From Deltaproteobacteria bacterium (GTDB lineage: Bacteria > Desulfobacterota > GWC2-55-46), in assembly GCA_015075075.1 (NCBI GenBank), contig JABTVA010000010.1, forward strand, positions 44,158 to 108,157: 64,000 bases of DNA. Reading direction: 5' to 3'. The notes below the pieces were generated by a model, which was given only the letters and a program-made list of their open reading frames with translations, was not told the DNA's origin and made no database searches. How positions within the stretch are numbered: the stretch's first letter is position 1; every line of letters starts with the position of its first letter. A program made the position numbers and the translations under genes. This document shows positions 44,224 to 54,561 of this stretch, piece after piece.

Positions 44224-44694
44224 ATGCTCTCAGAAGAGTCTAAAAAGGAACTGGAAGCGGCCCTCGGGAAGTACCCTAACAAGAGGTCTGCGGTCATGGA
44301 CGCCCTCCGCATAGCGCAGAAGGGGAACGGCGGGCATTTGACGAAAGAGGACATGGACGAGATCGCGTCGATGCTCGAGATGCGGCAGGTCGAGGTGAAC
44401 GCCGCCGCCGCGTTCTACACCATGTATAACATAGAAAAGCCCGTAGGAAAGTACCACATCCAGGTGTGCAGGAACATCTCCTGCTCGCTCCTGGGCGCTG
44501 AGCACTTGATAAAGCACATGGAAAGGACGCTCGGGATAAGCACAGGCGGCACGACCCCCGACAAGCGCTTCACCCTTTCCACCGTAGAGTGCCTCGGCTC
44601 TTGCGGAACGGCCCCCATGATGCAGATAAACGACGACTACTACGAGAACCTGACCGAAACGCGGATAGACGAGCTGTTGAAGACGCTGAAGTGA
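44224..44694 (+). CDS. nuoE: NADH-quinone oxidoreductase subunit E
   Basis: A 156-residue thioredoxin-like 2Fe-2S subunit of the NADH module. Ligands follow C-x4-C (CRNISC) and C-x3-C (CLGSC). It starts 12 bases after nuoD. A 95-base gap precedes nuoF. Confidence 0.95.
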   Translation: MLSEESKKELEAALGKYPNKRSAVMDALRIAQKGNGGHLTKEDMDEIASMLEMRQVEVNAAAAFYTMYNIEKPVGKYHIQVCRNISCSLLGAEHLIKHMERTLGISTGGTTPDKRFTLSTVECLGSCGTAPMMQINDDYYENLTETRIDELLKTLK

Positions 44695-44789
44695 ACGCGG
44701 AAGCTGGACTGGAGCTGAAAGCTTAATCTCAAAGTTGAGGCGGATGGGGCCGAGGCACTGCAAAAGAGCCTTGAAAGATAAGAGAGAAG

Positions 44790-46051
44790 ATGGAAAGAGT
44801 GCTGCTTAAAAACCACGGCAAGCCCGACTCGCACAGGATATCGGGCTACCTGGCGTCCGGGGGGTACAAGGCCCTCGAGGCCGCCCTCAGGATGAATCCC
44901 GACAACATCATCCAGACGGTGAAGGACTCGGGCCTCCGCGGGCGCGGCGGCGCGGGCTTCTCGACTGGCCTCAAGTGGAGCTTCATCCCCAAGGACCCGA
45001 CGCTGCAGAAGTACCTCTGCTGCAACGCGGACGAGGAGAGCCGGGCACCTTCAAGGACAGGGGCATCATAGACCACGACCCGCACCTCCTCATCGAGGGG
45101 ATGATCATAACGAGCTACGCAATAGGCGCCACCAGGTCCTATATCTACATAAGGGGCGAATTCGACTTCGGGGCGAAGAGGCTTGAAGAGGCGATAAAGG
45201 AAGCGCACGCAAAGGGGTATCTCGGGAAGAACATACTGGGTAGCGGCTTCGAGCACGAGATGTACGTGCACCGGGGCTACGGCGCCTACATATGCGGCGA
45301 GGAGACGGCCCTCCTTGAATCCATTGAGGGCTACAGGGCCCAGCCGAGGAAGAAGCCGCCTTTCCCGGCGCTCGCGGGCCTCTACGGGAAGCCCACCGTC
45401 ATCAACAACGTCGAGACCCTCTCGTGCATCCCCGCGATAATCGAGAAGGGGGCGGAGTGGTTCAAGAAGCTCGGCCCTGAGAAGAGCCCCGGGCCCAAGA
45501 TATACTGCGTAAGCGGCCACGTCAAAAAGCCCGGCCTCTATGAGCTCCCGATGGGGACCACGGCAAGGGAGCTCATATACGGGCACTGCGGAGGGATGCT
45601 CCACGAGACGAGGCCCCTTAAGGCCTTCATCCCCGGCGGCGTGAGCGCGCCCATGCTTACACCGCAGGACATAGACACCCCGCTCGATTTCGATTCGCTC
45701 GCCGCAAAGGGCTCGATGCTCGGCTCAGGCGCGGTCATAGTGATGGACAACTCGACCTGCATGGTGAAAATGGCGTACATCATCAACAGGTTCTTCAGCC
45801 ACGAGTCATGCGGGAAATGCACGCCGTGCCGCGACGGCACGCCCTGGCTTACGAAGGTGCTCCGGAGGCTCGAGCACGGCGAAGGCAGGCCCGGGGACGT
45901 GGAGCTCCTCGAAAGCCTCTGCACGAACATATTCGGCCGCACCTTCTGCCCGCTCGGGGACGGCGCTGTAATGGCCCTCCGGGGCGCGCTTAAGCACTTC
46001 AGGCAGGAGTTCCAGTATCACGTAGACCACAAGATGTGCCCGGTTTCATAA
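44790..46051 (+). CDS. nuoF: NADH-quinone oxidoreductase subunit F (one frameshift in this sequence)
   Basis: The NADH- and FMN-binding subunit with cluster N3. N-terminal: [16 protein letters not shown], the FMN/NADH glycine-rich loop. Further on: [15 protein letters not shown] and the 4Fe-4S ligands in [12 protein letters not shown] plus Cys near the C-terminus. The frame breaks at about 45040, where [13 protein letters not shown] is expected; one missing G in a GGG run restores it. About 420 residues when joined. The gene lies inside an otherwise intact operon, so this is probably a base-call error. Confidence 0.92.
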
Positions 46052-46067
46052 AGGGCGGAAAAGCCAG

Positions 46068-48536
46068 ATGGTAACCGTAAAGATAAACGGCATAGAAGTC
46101 ACGGTAGAGGACAACACCCTCATACTGGACGCGGCGAGGCAGGCGGGCATCGATATCCCGACCTTCTGCTACCAGGCCGACCTCATGGGCGTCGGCTCCT
46201 GCAGGATGTGCATCGTCGAGATCGAGGGGCAGAAAAAGCTCCAGCCCTCGTGCGTAACTCCCGTGCTCCACGGCATGGCCATAAATACCGAGACACAGGC
46301 CGTGCAGGAGGCCAGGGCCGGGGTTCTCGAGTTCTTCCTGGCGAACCATGCCCTCGACTGCCCGGTCTGCGACAAGGCCGGGGAGTGCGAGCTCCAGGAC
46401 ATGGTCTACAGGCACGGGCCGCACAAGGGCAGACACGCGGAGCCCAAGTTCAAGTTCCACGAGAAGGACTACATACTCAGCCCCGTAATCGTAAAGAACT
46501 CGAACAGGTGCGTAAACTGCATGAAGTGCGTCAGGGTCTGCCGCGAGGTCGTTGGGGCGAACGTACTGGGCGCGCTCGGCAGGGGCGACCACCAGGAGGC
46601 CACGAGCTTCGCAAGGGGCCCCCTCGACTGCGACCACTGCGGGAACTGCATAGAGGTCTGTCCGGTCGGGTGCTTTATGAGGCTCCCGTACAGGTACAAG
46701 GCCCGGCCCTGGGACCTTAAGGGCGCGGATTCCGTCTGCTCGTACTGCGCCACAGGCTGCAGGATAGTGCTCGAGGAGCGGGACGGGGTAGCCGTGAGGT
46801 CCAGGGCCCAGCTCGGAGTGGGCATTAACAATGAAACGCTTTGCGCGAGGGGCCGTTTCGGGTTCGACTACATGACGAGCCCCGAGAGGATCACAACCCC
46901 CCTTATAAGGAAATCCGGCGGGCTCGTCCCGGCAAGCTGGGAAGAGGCCTTCGGGTTTATAAAGGACGCGGCTGCTTCCATTCCGCCGGATTCGATCGGC
47001 GCACAGCCTCGAGGCTTACGGAACGAGGAGACGTACACCTTCCAGAAGCTCATGAGGGAGGCGCTCGGAAGCCCTAATATCGATTCGAGCGCGAGATGGG
47101 CGCATGGGGCGGTCGAGGCCTTCATCTCCGCGATGGCGATGGACAGGGGAGGGGTATCGGTCCTTGACTGCGTGAAGACCGATACGGTATTCGTCATAGG
47201 CGCTTACGTATCCGAGGAAAACCCGGTAACCGATTACCTTATAAGGCGTTATTCGGCCTCCCGGAATATGAACGTCATCGTAGCCTCGCCGAGGGCTATG
47301 AAGCTCGACAGCTCCGCAAACCTCGTCGTAAGGCACATGCCCGCGTCCGAGGGCGCGCTCCTTGAGGCGGTCTTGGCCGCGATGAGCGGGCAGGAGCCTG
47401 ACCCCAAGGCGCTCGGCCAGGCCGGGATTTCGGCTGACGAGGCGAAGAAGATAGCCGCGAAGCTCAAGGGCTCGGAATCGGTCGGCATAATGGCAGGGAC
47501 GGACTTCCTCAGATACCCGTCCGGCATAGGCGCTCTTGCAAAAATATCGGCGGCCCTCGAAGGGCTCGGGAAAAAGGTGCTGAGGCTTCCGCTCCTCGAC
47601 AGGTGCAACCAGAGGGGCGCGTGGGAGATGGGCGTCCATCCCGCCCTCGGACCCGGATACAGCCGGCGCGAAACAGCCGGGGCCGGGACCGACAGCATGC
47701 TCGACGCAGCAAGGGCCGGGTCTCTCAAGATGCTCTATCTCGCCGGGACCGACCTCCTGGCCATGAACGGGGACCGCGGGATAGCCGGGGAAGCCCTCGC
47801 GAAATTGAAGCTCCTCGTAGTGCAGGACATGTTCCTCACCGAGACGGCGAAGCTCGCCCATGTGGTGCTGCCCGGCGCGGCGCTCGGCGAAAAGGACGGG
47901 ACCGTCACAAACCAGGAAGGCAGGGTGCAGGCCGTAAAAAGGCTTACCAGGCCGCCCGGCAAGGCCATGGCCGACCTCGACATAATGACCATGCTCGGCA
48001 GCGCGATAGCCACGGGCTTTCCTTCGAAGATAAAAAGCGCATCGGTCTTCGATGAGATACGGCGGGAAACCGGGATTTACGAAACCGTAGACCTGGCCTT
48101 CAATAACAAGAAGAACAAGGGGAACGGCCACGACAACAAGGAGGCCCTCGTAAGGGCCGCAGCGGCGCGGCTTGAGGCAAAACCTGATTTCAAGGCCGCA
48201 GCCCCGGCCGGGCCCGACAGCTACCCCTTCGCGCTCGTCACGGGGAACCACTTCTTCCACTCGGGGACCGTGTCGCTCAGGTCCGAGACACTTGCCGGGC
48301 TTGCCAGGGAGCCGGTGGTCGAGATAGGCGAGGAGGACGCTGGGAAACTCGGCCTCTCAGGCGGCGAGCGGGTGCGCGTGAGGGGGAAAAACCACGAGGC
48401 TACTATGCTTCTCCGCGTCCGAAAGGGCACGAAAAAAGGCGTGGCCTTCATACCGGAGAATTTCGAGGGCGCCCATGCAAACATGTTTTTCAAGAGGGGC
48501 GAAGGTATCCAGAGGGTCTTGATAGAGAGGTCGTGA
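46068..48536 (+). CDS. nuoG: NADH-quinone oxidoreductase subunit G
   Basis: An 822-residue iron-sulfur subunit. N-terminal 2Fe-2S ferredoxin (residues about 1-80 with CYQAD, GSCRMC), the His-type 4Fe-4S site around NHALDCPVC, two further 4Fe-4S sites (CVNCMKCVRVC, CDHCGNCIEVCP), and a CSYCATGC site before a molybdopterin-oxidoreductase-like domain that holds no cofactor. Full length. A cyclic-nucleotide-binding gene follows instead of nuoH. Confidence 0.95.
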   Translation: MVTVKINGIEVTVEDNTLILDAARQAGIDIPTFCYQADLMGVGSCRMCIVEIEGQKKLQPSCVTPVLHGMAINTETQAVQEARAGVLEFFLANHALDCPVCDKAGECELQDMVYRHGPHKGRHAEPKFKFHEKDYILSPVIVKNSNRCVNCMKCVRVCREVVGANVLGALGRGDHQEATSFARGPLDCDHCGNCIEVCPVGCFMRLPYRYKARPWDLKGADSVCSYCATGCRIVLEERDGVAVRSRAQLGVGINNETLCARGRFGFDYMTSPERITTPLIRKSGGLVPASWEEAFGFIKDAAASIPPDSIGAQPRGLRNEETYTFQKLMREALGSPNIDSSARWAHGAVEAFISAMAMDRGGVSVLDCVKTDTVFVIGAYVSEENPVTDYLIRRYSASRNMNVIVASPRAMKLDSSANLVVRHMPASEGALLEAVLAAMSGQEPDPKALGQAGISADEAKKIAAKLKGSESVGIMAGTDFLRYPSGIGALAKISAALEGLGKKVLRLPLLDRCNQRGAWEMGVHPALGPGYSRRETAGAGTDSMLDAARAGSLKMLYLAGTDLLAMNGDRGIAGEALAKLKLLVVQDMFLTETAKLAHVVLPGAALGEKDGTVTNQEGRVQAVKRLTRPPGKAMADLDIMTMLGSAIATGFPSKIKSASVFDEIRRETGIYETVDLAFNNKKNKGNGHDNKEALVRAAAARLEAKPDFKAAAPAGPDSYPFALVTGNHFFHSGTVSLRSETLAGLAREPVVEIGEEDAGKLGLSGGERVRVRGKNHEATMLLRVRKGTKKGVAFIPENFEGAHANMFFKRGEGIQRVLIERS

Positions 48537-48583
48537 CGCATGAGGCCGCGGCCCGGAAAGAGCCTCTCGGAAGGAGGTAGGAG

Positions 48584-49057
48584 ATGATCGACCCGAAGTT
48601 GCTGAGAGAGGTGCAGTTTTTCGCCGACCTTACGGACCCAGAGGTGGCCGCGATATCCCCGATAGTGCAGAAGAAGAGCTTCAAGACCGGGGAGACCATC
48701 TTCAAGGAGTCCGAGGACGGACAGTCGCTCTATATCATCAGGAAGGGCGAGGTCAAGGCCTGCAAGACGGCCCCGGACGGCGAGCTCTTCACCCTGACCA
48801 TAATGAAGGACGGGGACATCTTCGGCGAGATGAGCTTCCTTGACGGCAGGCCGAGGTCCGCTACCGTCGTCGCGGTATCCGACCTCGAGACGTATTACAT
48901 CGACAAGAACGACTTCGAGACCCTCGTCGACGGCCACCCGAGGGTAATATACAAGCTCCTCCGTAACATCGTCTTCACCATACACTCGATAGTGCGCGGC
49001 ATGAACTCGCGGTACATCGAGTTGATAAATTACATGTGGGGCAGGAAAAGGGGTTAA
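48584..49057 (+). CDS. Cyclic-nucleotide-binding domain protein inside the nuo operon
   Basis: A 157-residue protein made of one cNMP-binding domain. The phosphate-binding cassette is intact (FGEMSFLDGRPRSATVV, with Glu and Arg where cAMP sugar-phosphate is held). After the C-helix the chain ends within about 40 residues (NSRYIELINYMWGRKRG), so the helix-turn-helix of CRP/FNR is missing and DNA binding is unlikely. GGAGGTAGGAG precedes the ATG. Set between nuoG and nuoH with 47 and 26 bases of spacing, it must be co-expressed with complex I and may regulate or tether it. Confidence 0.88.
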   Translation: MIDPKLLREVQFFADLTDPEVAAISPIVQKKSFKTGETIFKESEDGQSLYIIRKGEVKACKTAPDGELFTLTIMKDGDIFGEMSFLDGRPRSATVVAVSDLETYYIDKNDFETLVDGHPRVIYKLLRNIVFTIHSIVRGMNSRYIELINYMWGRKRG

Positions 49058-49083
49058 GCCCCTAAAGGGCCCTGGACGGAAAA

Positions 49084-50118
49084 ATGCCGGATTTAGCGAC
49101 ACTGCTTGAAATTCTCATAATCGTTGTGAAGGTCTCGGTAATAAGCGGGATCCTTTTCAGCCTGCCGTTGCCCCTTACCTGGATCGAGAGGAAGGTCGCT
49201 GGGCACATACAGGTGCGGCTCGGCCCCTGGAGGGTGGGCCCGCACGGAGTGCTCCAGCCGTTCGCGGACATGGTGAAGCTCCTCATAAAGGAGGACATAG
49301 TCCCGGAGAGGGCCGACAAGTTCCTCTTCAAGCTCGCCCCGCTATTGTCCATGATACCGGCTTTCCTCGTCTTCGTCGCCATACCTTTCGGAGAGAAGTT
49401 CGCCATCCCGTTCGTGGGGAAGGAAATAACGCTATACCTCTCAGACATGAACGTGGGGATACTCTACATCCTTGCGATAGGCGGGCTCGGCATATACGGC
49501 ATGATACTCGGCGGCTGGGCCTCGAACTCGAAGTACTCGCTCCTCGGAGGCCTCCGTTCGTCCGCCCAGATGATAAGCTACGAGGTATCCATGAGCTTCG
49601 CGGCCATAGGCGTTGTGATGCTCACGAATTCCTTGAACCTCTTAGAGATGGTGAGGAGCCAGTCAGGGAGCTTCCTCGACTGGAACATATTCTACCTGCC
49701 GGTCGGGCCCGTGTGGTTCGTGATATTCATAATCGCGGCCCTCGCGGAGATAAACCGCATACCCTTCGACCTCCCGGAGGACGAGGGTACTCTCGCGGCA
49801 GGGTTCCACACCGAGTACAGCGGCATGAGGTTCTCGTTCTTCATGCTCGCCGAGTACGTGGCGATGGTGACGGTATCGGTCCTGACGGTAATCATGTTCT
49901 TCGGCGGCTGGAACCCGCCCCTGGACATCTCGATATTCCACCTCGTGCCTCCGATATTCTGGTTCCTCGGGAAGGTTATACTTTTCATATACTTCTTCAT
50001 GTGGCTGAGGTTCACGCTCCCCAGGTACAGGTATGACCAGCTCATGACCATAGGCTGGAAGGTGCTGATACCTCTCTCGCTCGTAAACATACTCGTGACC
50101 GGATTGATGATCATATGA
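49084..50118 (+). CDS. nuoH: NADH-quinone oxidoreductase subunit H
   Basis: A 344-residue membrane subunit forming the quinone entry with NuoB/D. Family blocks: ERKVAGHIQVRLGPWRVGPHG near residue 40, AEINRIPFDLPEDEGTLAAG in the loop, and RFTLPRYRYDQLM at the C-terminal end. About eight helices. The nuoI start overlaps its stop by four bases. Confidence 0.95.
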   Translation: MPDLATLLEILIIVVKVSVISGILFSLPLPLTWIERKVAGHIQVRLGPWRVGPHGVLQPFADMVKLLIKEDIVPERADKFLFKLAPLLSMIPAFLVFVAIPFGEKFAIPFVGKEITLYLSDMNVGILYILAIGGLGIYGMILGGWASNSKYSLLGGLRSSAQMISYEVSMSFAAIGVVMLTNSLNLLEMVRSQSGSFLDWNIFYLPVGPVWFVIFIIAALAEINRIPFDLPEDEGTLAAGFHTEYSGMRFSFFMLAEYVAMVTVSVLTVIMFFGGWNPPLDISIFHLVPPIFWFLGKVILFIYFFMWLRFTLPRYRYDQLMTIGWKVLIPLSLVNILVTGLMII

Positions 50119-50687
50119 GCAAAGGGCCGAGCAGGATAGCGGAATTCATAAAGAAGGCCCTCTTCCTCGATTTCGTGAAGGGGCTCTCGATAACGCTCAA
50201 GTACAACGTTTCGAGGAGCATAACGCTCAAGTACCCGGACGAGGAGAAGTGGGTCCCGGACAGGAGGTTCCGCGGCCAGCACACCCTTAATAAGGACGAG
50301 AACGGCAGGGAGCTCTGCGTGGCCTGCGAGCTCTGCGTAAAGGTCTGCCCGACCAAGTGCATAACCGTCATCCCGATGGAGGACGATACGGGTAGGGGCA
50401 TAGCCGACAGGGTGGCAAAGGTCTGGAAGGTGGAGCTCGCGAGGTGCATGTTCTGCGGCTACTGCGAGGACGCCTGCCCCACGAGGGCGGTAAGGCTCGG
50501 GCGCGACTACGAGCTCGCCTGCCTGGACCTCTCGTGCACGACCAGGGAAAAGGACGAGCTCCTTAAGCCGCAATCGATACCGGATACCATCCAGGGCGGC
50601 TTTGTCGTAAGGTCGAGCTTCGAGAGGACGCCCGAGGGCATTAGGGTGGTGCCGGACCTCCGGATGCAGAAGAAAAGGAATATTTAG
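50115..50687 (+). CDS. nuoI: NADH-quinone oxidoreductase subunit I
   Basis: A 190-residue ferredoxin-like subunit holding clusters N6a and N6b. Two CxxCxxCxxxCP sets are seen: CVACELCVKVCP and CMFCGYCEDACP. N-terminal amphipathic helix and RFRGQH block present. Overlaps nuoH by four bases. Confidence 0.95.
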   Translation: MSKGPSRIAEFIKKALFLDFVKGLSITLKYNVSRSITLKYPDEEKWVPDRRFRGQHTLNKDENGRELCVACELCVKVCPTKCITVIPMEDDTGRGIADRVAKVWKVELARCMFCGYCEDACPTRAVRLGRDYELACLDLSCTTREKDELLKPQSIPDTIQGGFVVRSSFERTPEGIRVVPDLRMQKKRNI

Positions 50688-50750
50688 AAACTTAAACGGC
50701 GGCCCGGGCCGAGCCGGCCCGGCTCCGATTGGAAACAACAGGGAAGGCAG

Positions 50751-51239
50751 ATGGAAAAGCTATTTTTCTTGATGTTCGCGGCGGTCGCAATCGCCTCGGG
50801 CCTGGCGGTCGTAACCGCCAGGAACCCGGTGCACAGCGCGCTCGCTCTCATAGTGTGCCTCATACAGGTCGCGGCGCTCTTCGTGCTCCTCCGGTCGCCG
50901 TTCCTGGCCGCGGTGCAGATATTCATATACGTGGGCGCGGTCATGGTGCTCTTCCTCTTCGTCGTCCTCATACTCGACATGAGGAAGGCGGTCCTTCAGG
51001 CGTTCCCGCCGGTGAAGAAGAGGTTCGTCGTCGGGGTCATCCTGGTCCTAATGGCGCAGATCCTGGCGTTCGTGTTCGTTACCCCGATGGGGCTCAGCCC
51101 CGCCGGGGGATGGGAGCCGACGGTCGAGTCGATCGGAAGGATGCTCTTTACGAAGTACCTCTTCCCGTTCGAGGTGGTATCGGTCATACTCCTCGCCGCG
51201 CTGGTCGCGGCCATAGTCATAGCAAAGGAGCGTCGGTGA
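50751..51239 (+). CDS. nuoJ: NADH-quinone oxidoreductase subunit J
   Basis: A 162-residue five-helix subunit. It includes the [13 protein letters not shown] block and the [17 protein letters not shown] segment of the helix whose kink couples quinone chemistry to pumping. A 63-base gap lies upstream. nuoK starts two bases after the stop. Confidence 0.94.
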   Translation: MEKLFFLMFAAVAIASGLAVVTARNPVHSALALIVCLIQVAALFVLLRSPFLAAVQIFIYVGAVMVLFLFVVLILDMRKAVLQAFPPVKKRFVVGVILVLMAQILAFVFVTPMGLSPAGGWEPTVESIGRMLFTKYLFPFEVVSVILLAALVAAIVIAKERR

Positions 51240-51241
51240 CA

Positions 51242-51544
51242 ATGGTCCCGGTTACCTGGTACATAGCGCTTTCCGCCGTCCTCTTCATGATAGGGGCGGC
51301 AGGGGTCCTCACGAGGCGGAACGTCATCGTGATACTCATGTCAATCGAGCTCATGCTCAACTCCGTGAACATCAACTTCATGGCGTTCTCGTATCTCCTC
51401 GGGGACATGACCGGGCAGATATTCACCATCTTCACCATCACCGTGGCCGCGGCCGAGGTGGCGGTGGCGCTCGGCATTCTCATAGCGCTCGTAAGGAGCA
51501 ACAAAACGTTCAACGTCGACGAGATCGACGCTCTGAAAGGGTAA
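51242..51544 (+). CDS. nuoK: NADH-quinone oxidoreductase subunit K
   Basis: A 100-residue three-helix subunit. The conserved buried Glu is in [13 protein letters not shown], and a second in [15 protein letters not shown] 51242 with AAAGGAG ten bases upstream is preferred over the GTG at 51236. Canonical operons place nuoL next, but here nuoM follows directly. Confidence 0.94.
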   Translation: MVPVTWYIALSAVLFMIGAAGVLTRRNVIVILMSIELMLNSVNINFMAFSYLLGDMTGQIFTIFTITVAAAEVAVALGILIALVRSNKTFNVDEIDALKG

Positions 51545-53071
51545 TTGATGTCCGGACACCTCTTGAGCTCAATTGTATTCCTTCCGGTCCTCGGGGCGCT
51601 CGTCATCCTTTTCATCAAGGATGCGCGCGCGATACGGTGGGTGGCGCTCGTTACCCTTGCGGTGGATTTCGCGCTGGCCATACCGCTCATGAGGGGCTTC
51701 GACGTCTCCACCCACGGCATGCAGTTCGTCGAAAGGCACGAGTGGATACCGTCCTGGAACATAACTTATTACCTCGGCGTTGACGGCATAAGCGTCCTCT
51801 TCGTGTTCCTCACCGCGTTCCTCGGGATAATATGCGTGCTCGCCTCCTGGAAGGCCATCGAGAAGAAGGTCAAGGAGTTCATGATAGCGCTCCTCATAAT
51901 GCAGGCGGCCATGCTGGGCGTCTTCTCGGCGCTCGACATGTTCCTCTTCTACCTCTTCTGGGAAGCGATGCTCATACCCATGTACCTCATAATCGGGGTC
52001 TGGGGCGGGCCGAACCGCGTCTATTCGGCGATAAAGTTCTTCCTCTATACGCTCGCCGGGAGCATCCTCATGCTCGTCGGCATGATAGCCCTCTACTTCG
52101 CCGCAGGGAAGACCTTCGACATGCTTGTCCTCATGGAGCACAAGTACACCTTCACCTTCCAGATATGGGTCTTCATGGCCTTCTTCGTGGCCTTCGCCGT
52201 GAAGGTGCCGATGTTCCCGTTCCACACATGGCTCCCGGACGCGCACGTCGAGGCGCCGACCGCCGGCAGTATCATACTCGCCGGAGTCCTCCTCAAGATG
52301 GGCACCTACGGCTTCCTGAGGTTCTGCCTCACCATGTTCCCGGACGCGTCGAGGTTCTTCTCAACCCCGATAGTCGTGATATCGATCGTCGCCATAATAT
52401 ACGGGGCGTTCCTGGCGCTTGCGCAGAAGGACTTGAAGAAGCTCATCGCGTATTCGAGCATAAGCCACATGGGCTTCATCACGATGGGCATATTCCTCTT
52501 CAACAAGAACGGCATAGAGGGCGCGATACTCCAGATGTTCAACCACGGCATCACGACGAGCGCGCTCTTCCTCTGCATCGGGCTCATCTACGAGAGGACG
52601 CACACGAGGCACATAGGCGACTACGGCTGGGCGGCATCGAGAGTGCCGGTCTACGCGACTTTCCTATTCATATTCACGCTCGCTTCGCTCGGCTTCCCGG
52701 GGACGAACGGCTTCATAGGGGAGATACTCATCGCATTCGGCGCCTACGAGGTCTACAAGCCCTATCTGATACTGCTCCTCATCGGCATCGTGGGCGGCGC
52801 CGCGTACATGCTCTACATGTACAAGAGCATGGCCTTCGGCGCCGACAGCCACGGGCACGGCGGGCACGGGCACGGCGGCTCGCATGACGACTCGCACGGG
52901 CACAAGGTCTGGGACGTGGACTTCCGGGAGGCCATAGCCCTCATCGCCCTTGTAGTCTTCGTCTTCTGGGTGGGCTTCCATCCCGAGGATTTCCTCGGTT
53001 ACATGCACGAATCGGTAGGCAACCTGATAAACCAGGCCAATACCAGCAAATTTGAGGGTCTTGGATTATGA
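51545..53071 (+). CDS. nuoM: NADH-quinone oxidoreductase subunit M
   Basis: A 508-residue antiporter-like subunit with 14 helices. The conserved Glu in FYLFWEAMLIPMY and Lys in AFAVKVPMFPFHTWLPDAH are present, as is the second Lys in QKDLKKLIAYSS. An unusual His/Gly-rich loop (SHGHGGHGHGGSHDDSHGH) at about residues 435-455 could bind metal. The start may be one codon later (MSGHLL). It overlaps nuoN by four bases. Confidence 0.94.
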   Translation: MMSGHLLSSIVFLPVLGALVILFIKDARAIRWVALVTLAVDFALAIPLMRGFDVSTHGMQFVERHEWIPSWNITYYLGVDGISVLFVFLTAFLGIICVLASWKAIEKKVKEFMIALLIMQAAMLGVFSALDMFLFYLFWEAMLIPMYLIIGVWGGPNRVYSAIKFFLYTLAGSILMLVGMIALYFAAGKTFDMLVLMEHKYTFTFQIWVFMAFFVAFAVKVPMFPFHTWLPDAHVEAPTAGSIILAGVLLKMGTYGFLRFCLTMFPDASRFFSTPIVVISIVAIIYGAFLALAQKDLKKLIAYSSISHMGFITMGIFLFNKNGIEGAILQMFNHGITTSALFLCIGLIYERTHTRHIGDYGWAASRVPVYATFLFIFTLASLGFPGTNGFIGEILIAFGAYEVYKPYLILLLIGIVGGAAYMLYMYKSMAFGADSHGHGGHGHGGSHDDSHGHKVWDVDFREAIALIALVVFVFWVGFHPEDFLGYMHESVGNLINQANTSKFEGLGL

Positions 53072-54561
53072 GCGGTCCTGATGTAGCCACGTTCTTTTCA
53101 CCCGGGGATTTCCTGGCCATACTGCCGGAGATGGTCATAGCCGGCATGGCCTGCGTTATCCTCATGGTGGACCTCGTTGTCCCGCGCACCAAGAGGTGGG
53201 TAGTGCCCGCGCTCTCCGTCCTGTCGGTCGCGGCCGCGGCCTGGTTCTCCTGGAACCTCGCTGGCTCGGGCGTTTCGGCCTTCTCGGGCATGTTCGTCCT
53301 CGACGGCTACGCGGCATTTTTCAAGCTCATATTCTACATAGTCGCGGTCTTCGCTGTCTTTGTATCCATACGCTACATAAAGACAGAGGAGATAGACCTC
53401 GGCGAGTATTACGTCCTCATGCTCTTCTCGCTCTCGGGCATGATGATAATGGCCTCGGGCTCCGACCTCCTGACCATCTACCTCGGGCTCGAACTCGCCT
53501 CTCTCCCGGTCTACGCCCTCGTCGGTTTCCTGCAGAAGAGCAGGAAGTCCAACGAGGCCGCGATGAAGTACGTCATACTCGGAGCGTTCTCGTCGGCGAT
53601 ACTCCTTTACGGCATATCGCTCATATACGGGCTTACGGGCACCACCCAGCTCGCGGCCATTTCCGCCGCGCTTGAGACCGGGGCCGTAAGCGGGCCGCTC
53701 TTCACGCTTGCGGTAATAATGCTCGTCGCGGGCTTCGGGTTCAAGGTGGCCGGCTTCCCGTTCCACATGTGGGCGCCGGACGCCTACGAGGGCGCGCCCA
53801 CGCCCATAACCGCCTTCATGGCCGCGGGGCCAAAGGCCGCGGCCTTCGCGGTCATAATGAGGGTCTTCCTCGAAGGCCTCTTCCCGGCATACGACAACTG
53901 GCAGATGGCCATAGCCGCGGTGGCCGTCGGAAGCATGGTGGTCGGGAACATTACTGCCATAATGCAGACCAGCATAAAGCGGATGCTCGCCTTCTCGAGC
54001 GTCGGGCACGCGGGGTATGCGCTCCTGGGCCTCGTGGCCGGAAGCGAGGAGGGGATAGCGAGCGTCATGTTCTATCTCCTCGTATACGCCTTCATGAACC
54101 TCGGGATATTCGGGATTATCATAATGATGAGGAGGGACAGCCAGTCCGGCGACCAGATATCGCACTACGCCGGGCTTGCCAAGTCGAACAGGCTCACGGC
54201 CCTTGCGATGCTGGTCTTCCTCTTCTCCCTGGCCGGCATACCGCCGACCGCGGGGTTCGTGGCCAAGTTTTACGTCTTCATGGCGCTCATCCACAAGGGC
54301 ATGATAGGCCTCGCGGTCGTAGCCGCCCTGATGAGCGCGGTCGCGGCGTACTACTACATACGGATAGTCATGCTCATGTACATGAGGGAGCCTGAGAAGG
54401 AATTCCTGCTTGCAAGCTCGCGGGGCATCCTGTGCGTGCTGATAATAGCCCTGGCGGCGGTCGTCGCCCTGGGAGTGTACCCGCTTACTTATAAACCTCG
54501 CCCCGCGCGGCGTTCCGCTGTAGGCCAGGAAAGGAATGAGATGGAACGATGGTATCCATAA
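53068..54561 (+). CDS. nuoN: NADH-quinone oxidoreductase subunit N
   Basis: A 497-residue antiporter-like subunit. TIYLGLELASLPVYALVGF holds the conserved Glu; GFGFKVAGFPFHMWAPDAYE the Lys. The last 25 residues (YKPRPARRSAVGQERNEMER...) are not NuoN-like. A frame change near 54483 would give a hydrophobic end finishing at a TAG near 54525. The body is intact, so the C-terminal end given here is probably wrong by one base. Confidence 0.92.
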   Translation: MSGPDVATFFSPGDFLAILPEMVIAGMACVILMVDLVVPRTKRWVVPALSVLSVAAAAWFSWNLAGSGVSAFSGMFVLDGYAAFFKLIFYIVAVFAVFVSIRYIKTEEIDLGEYYVLMLFSLSGMMIMASGSDLLTIYLGLELASLPVYALVGFLQKSRKSNEAAMKYVILGAFSSAILLYGISLIYGLTGTTQLAAISAALETGAVSGPLFTLAVIMLVAGFGFKVAGFPFHMWAPDAYEGAPTPITAFMAAGPKAAAFAVIMRVFLEGLFPAYDNWQMAIAAVAVGSMVVGNITAIMQTSIKRMLAFSSVGHAGYALLGLVAGSEEGIASVMFYLLVYAFMNLGIFGIIIMMRRDSQSGDQISHYAGLAKSNRLTALAMLVFLFSLAGIPPTAGFVAKFYVFMALIHKGMIGLAVVAALMSAVAAYYYIRIVMLMYMREPEKEFLLASSRGILCVLIIALAAVVALGVYPLTYKPRPARRSAVGQERNEMERWYP

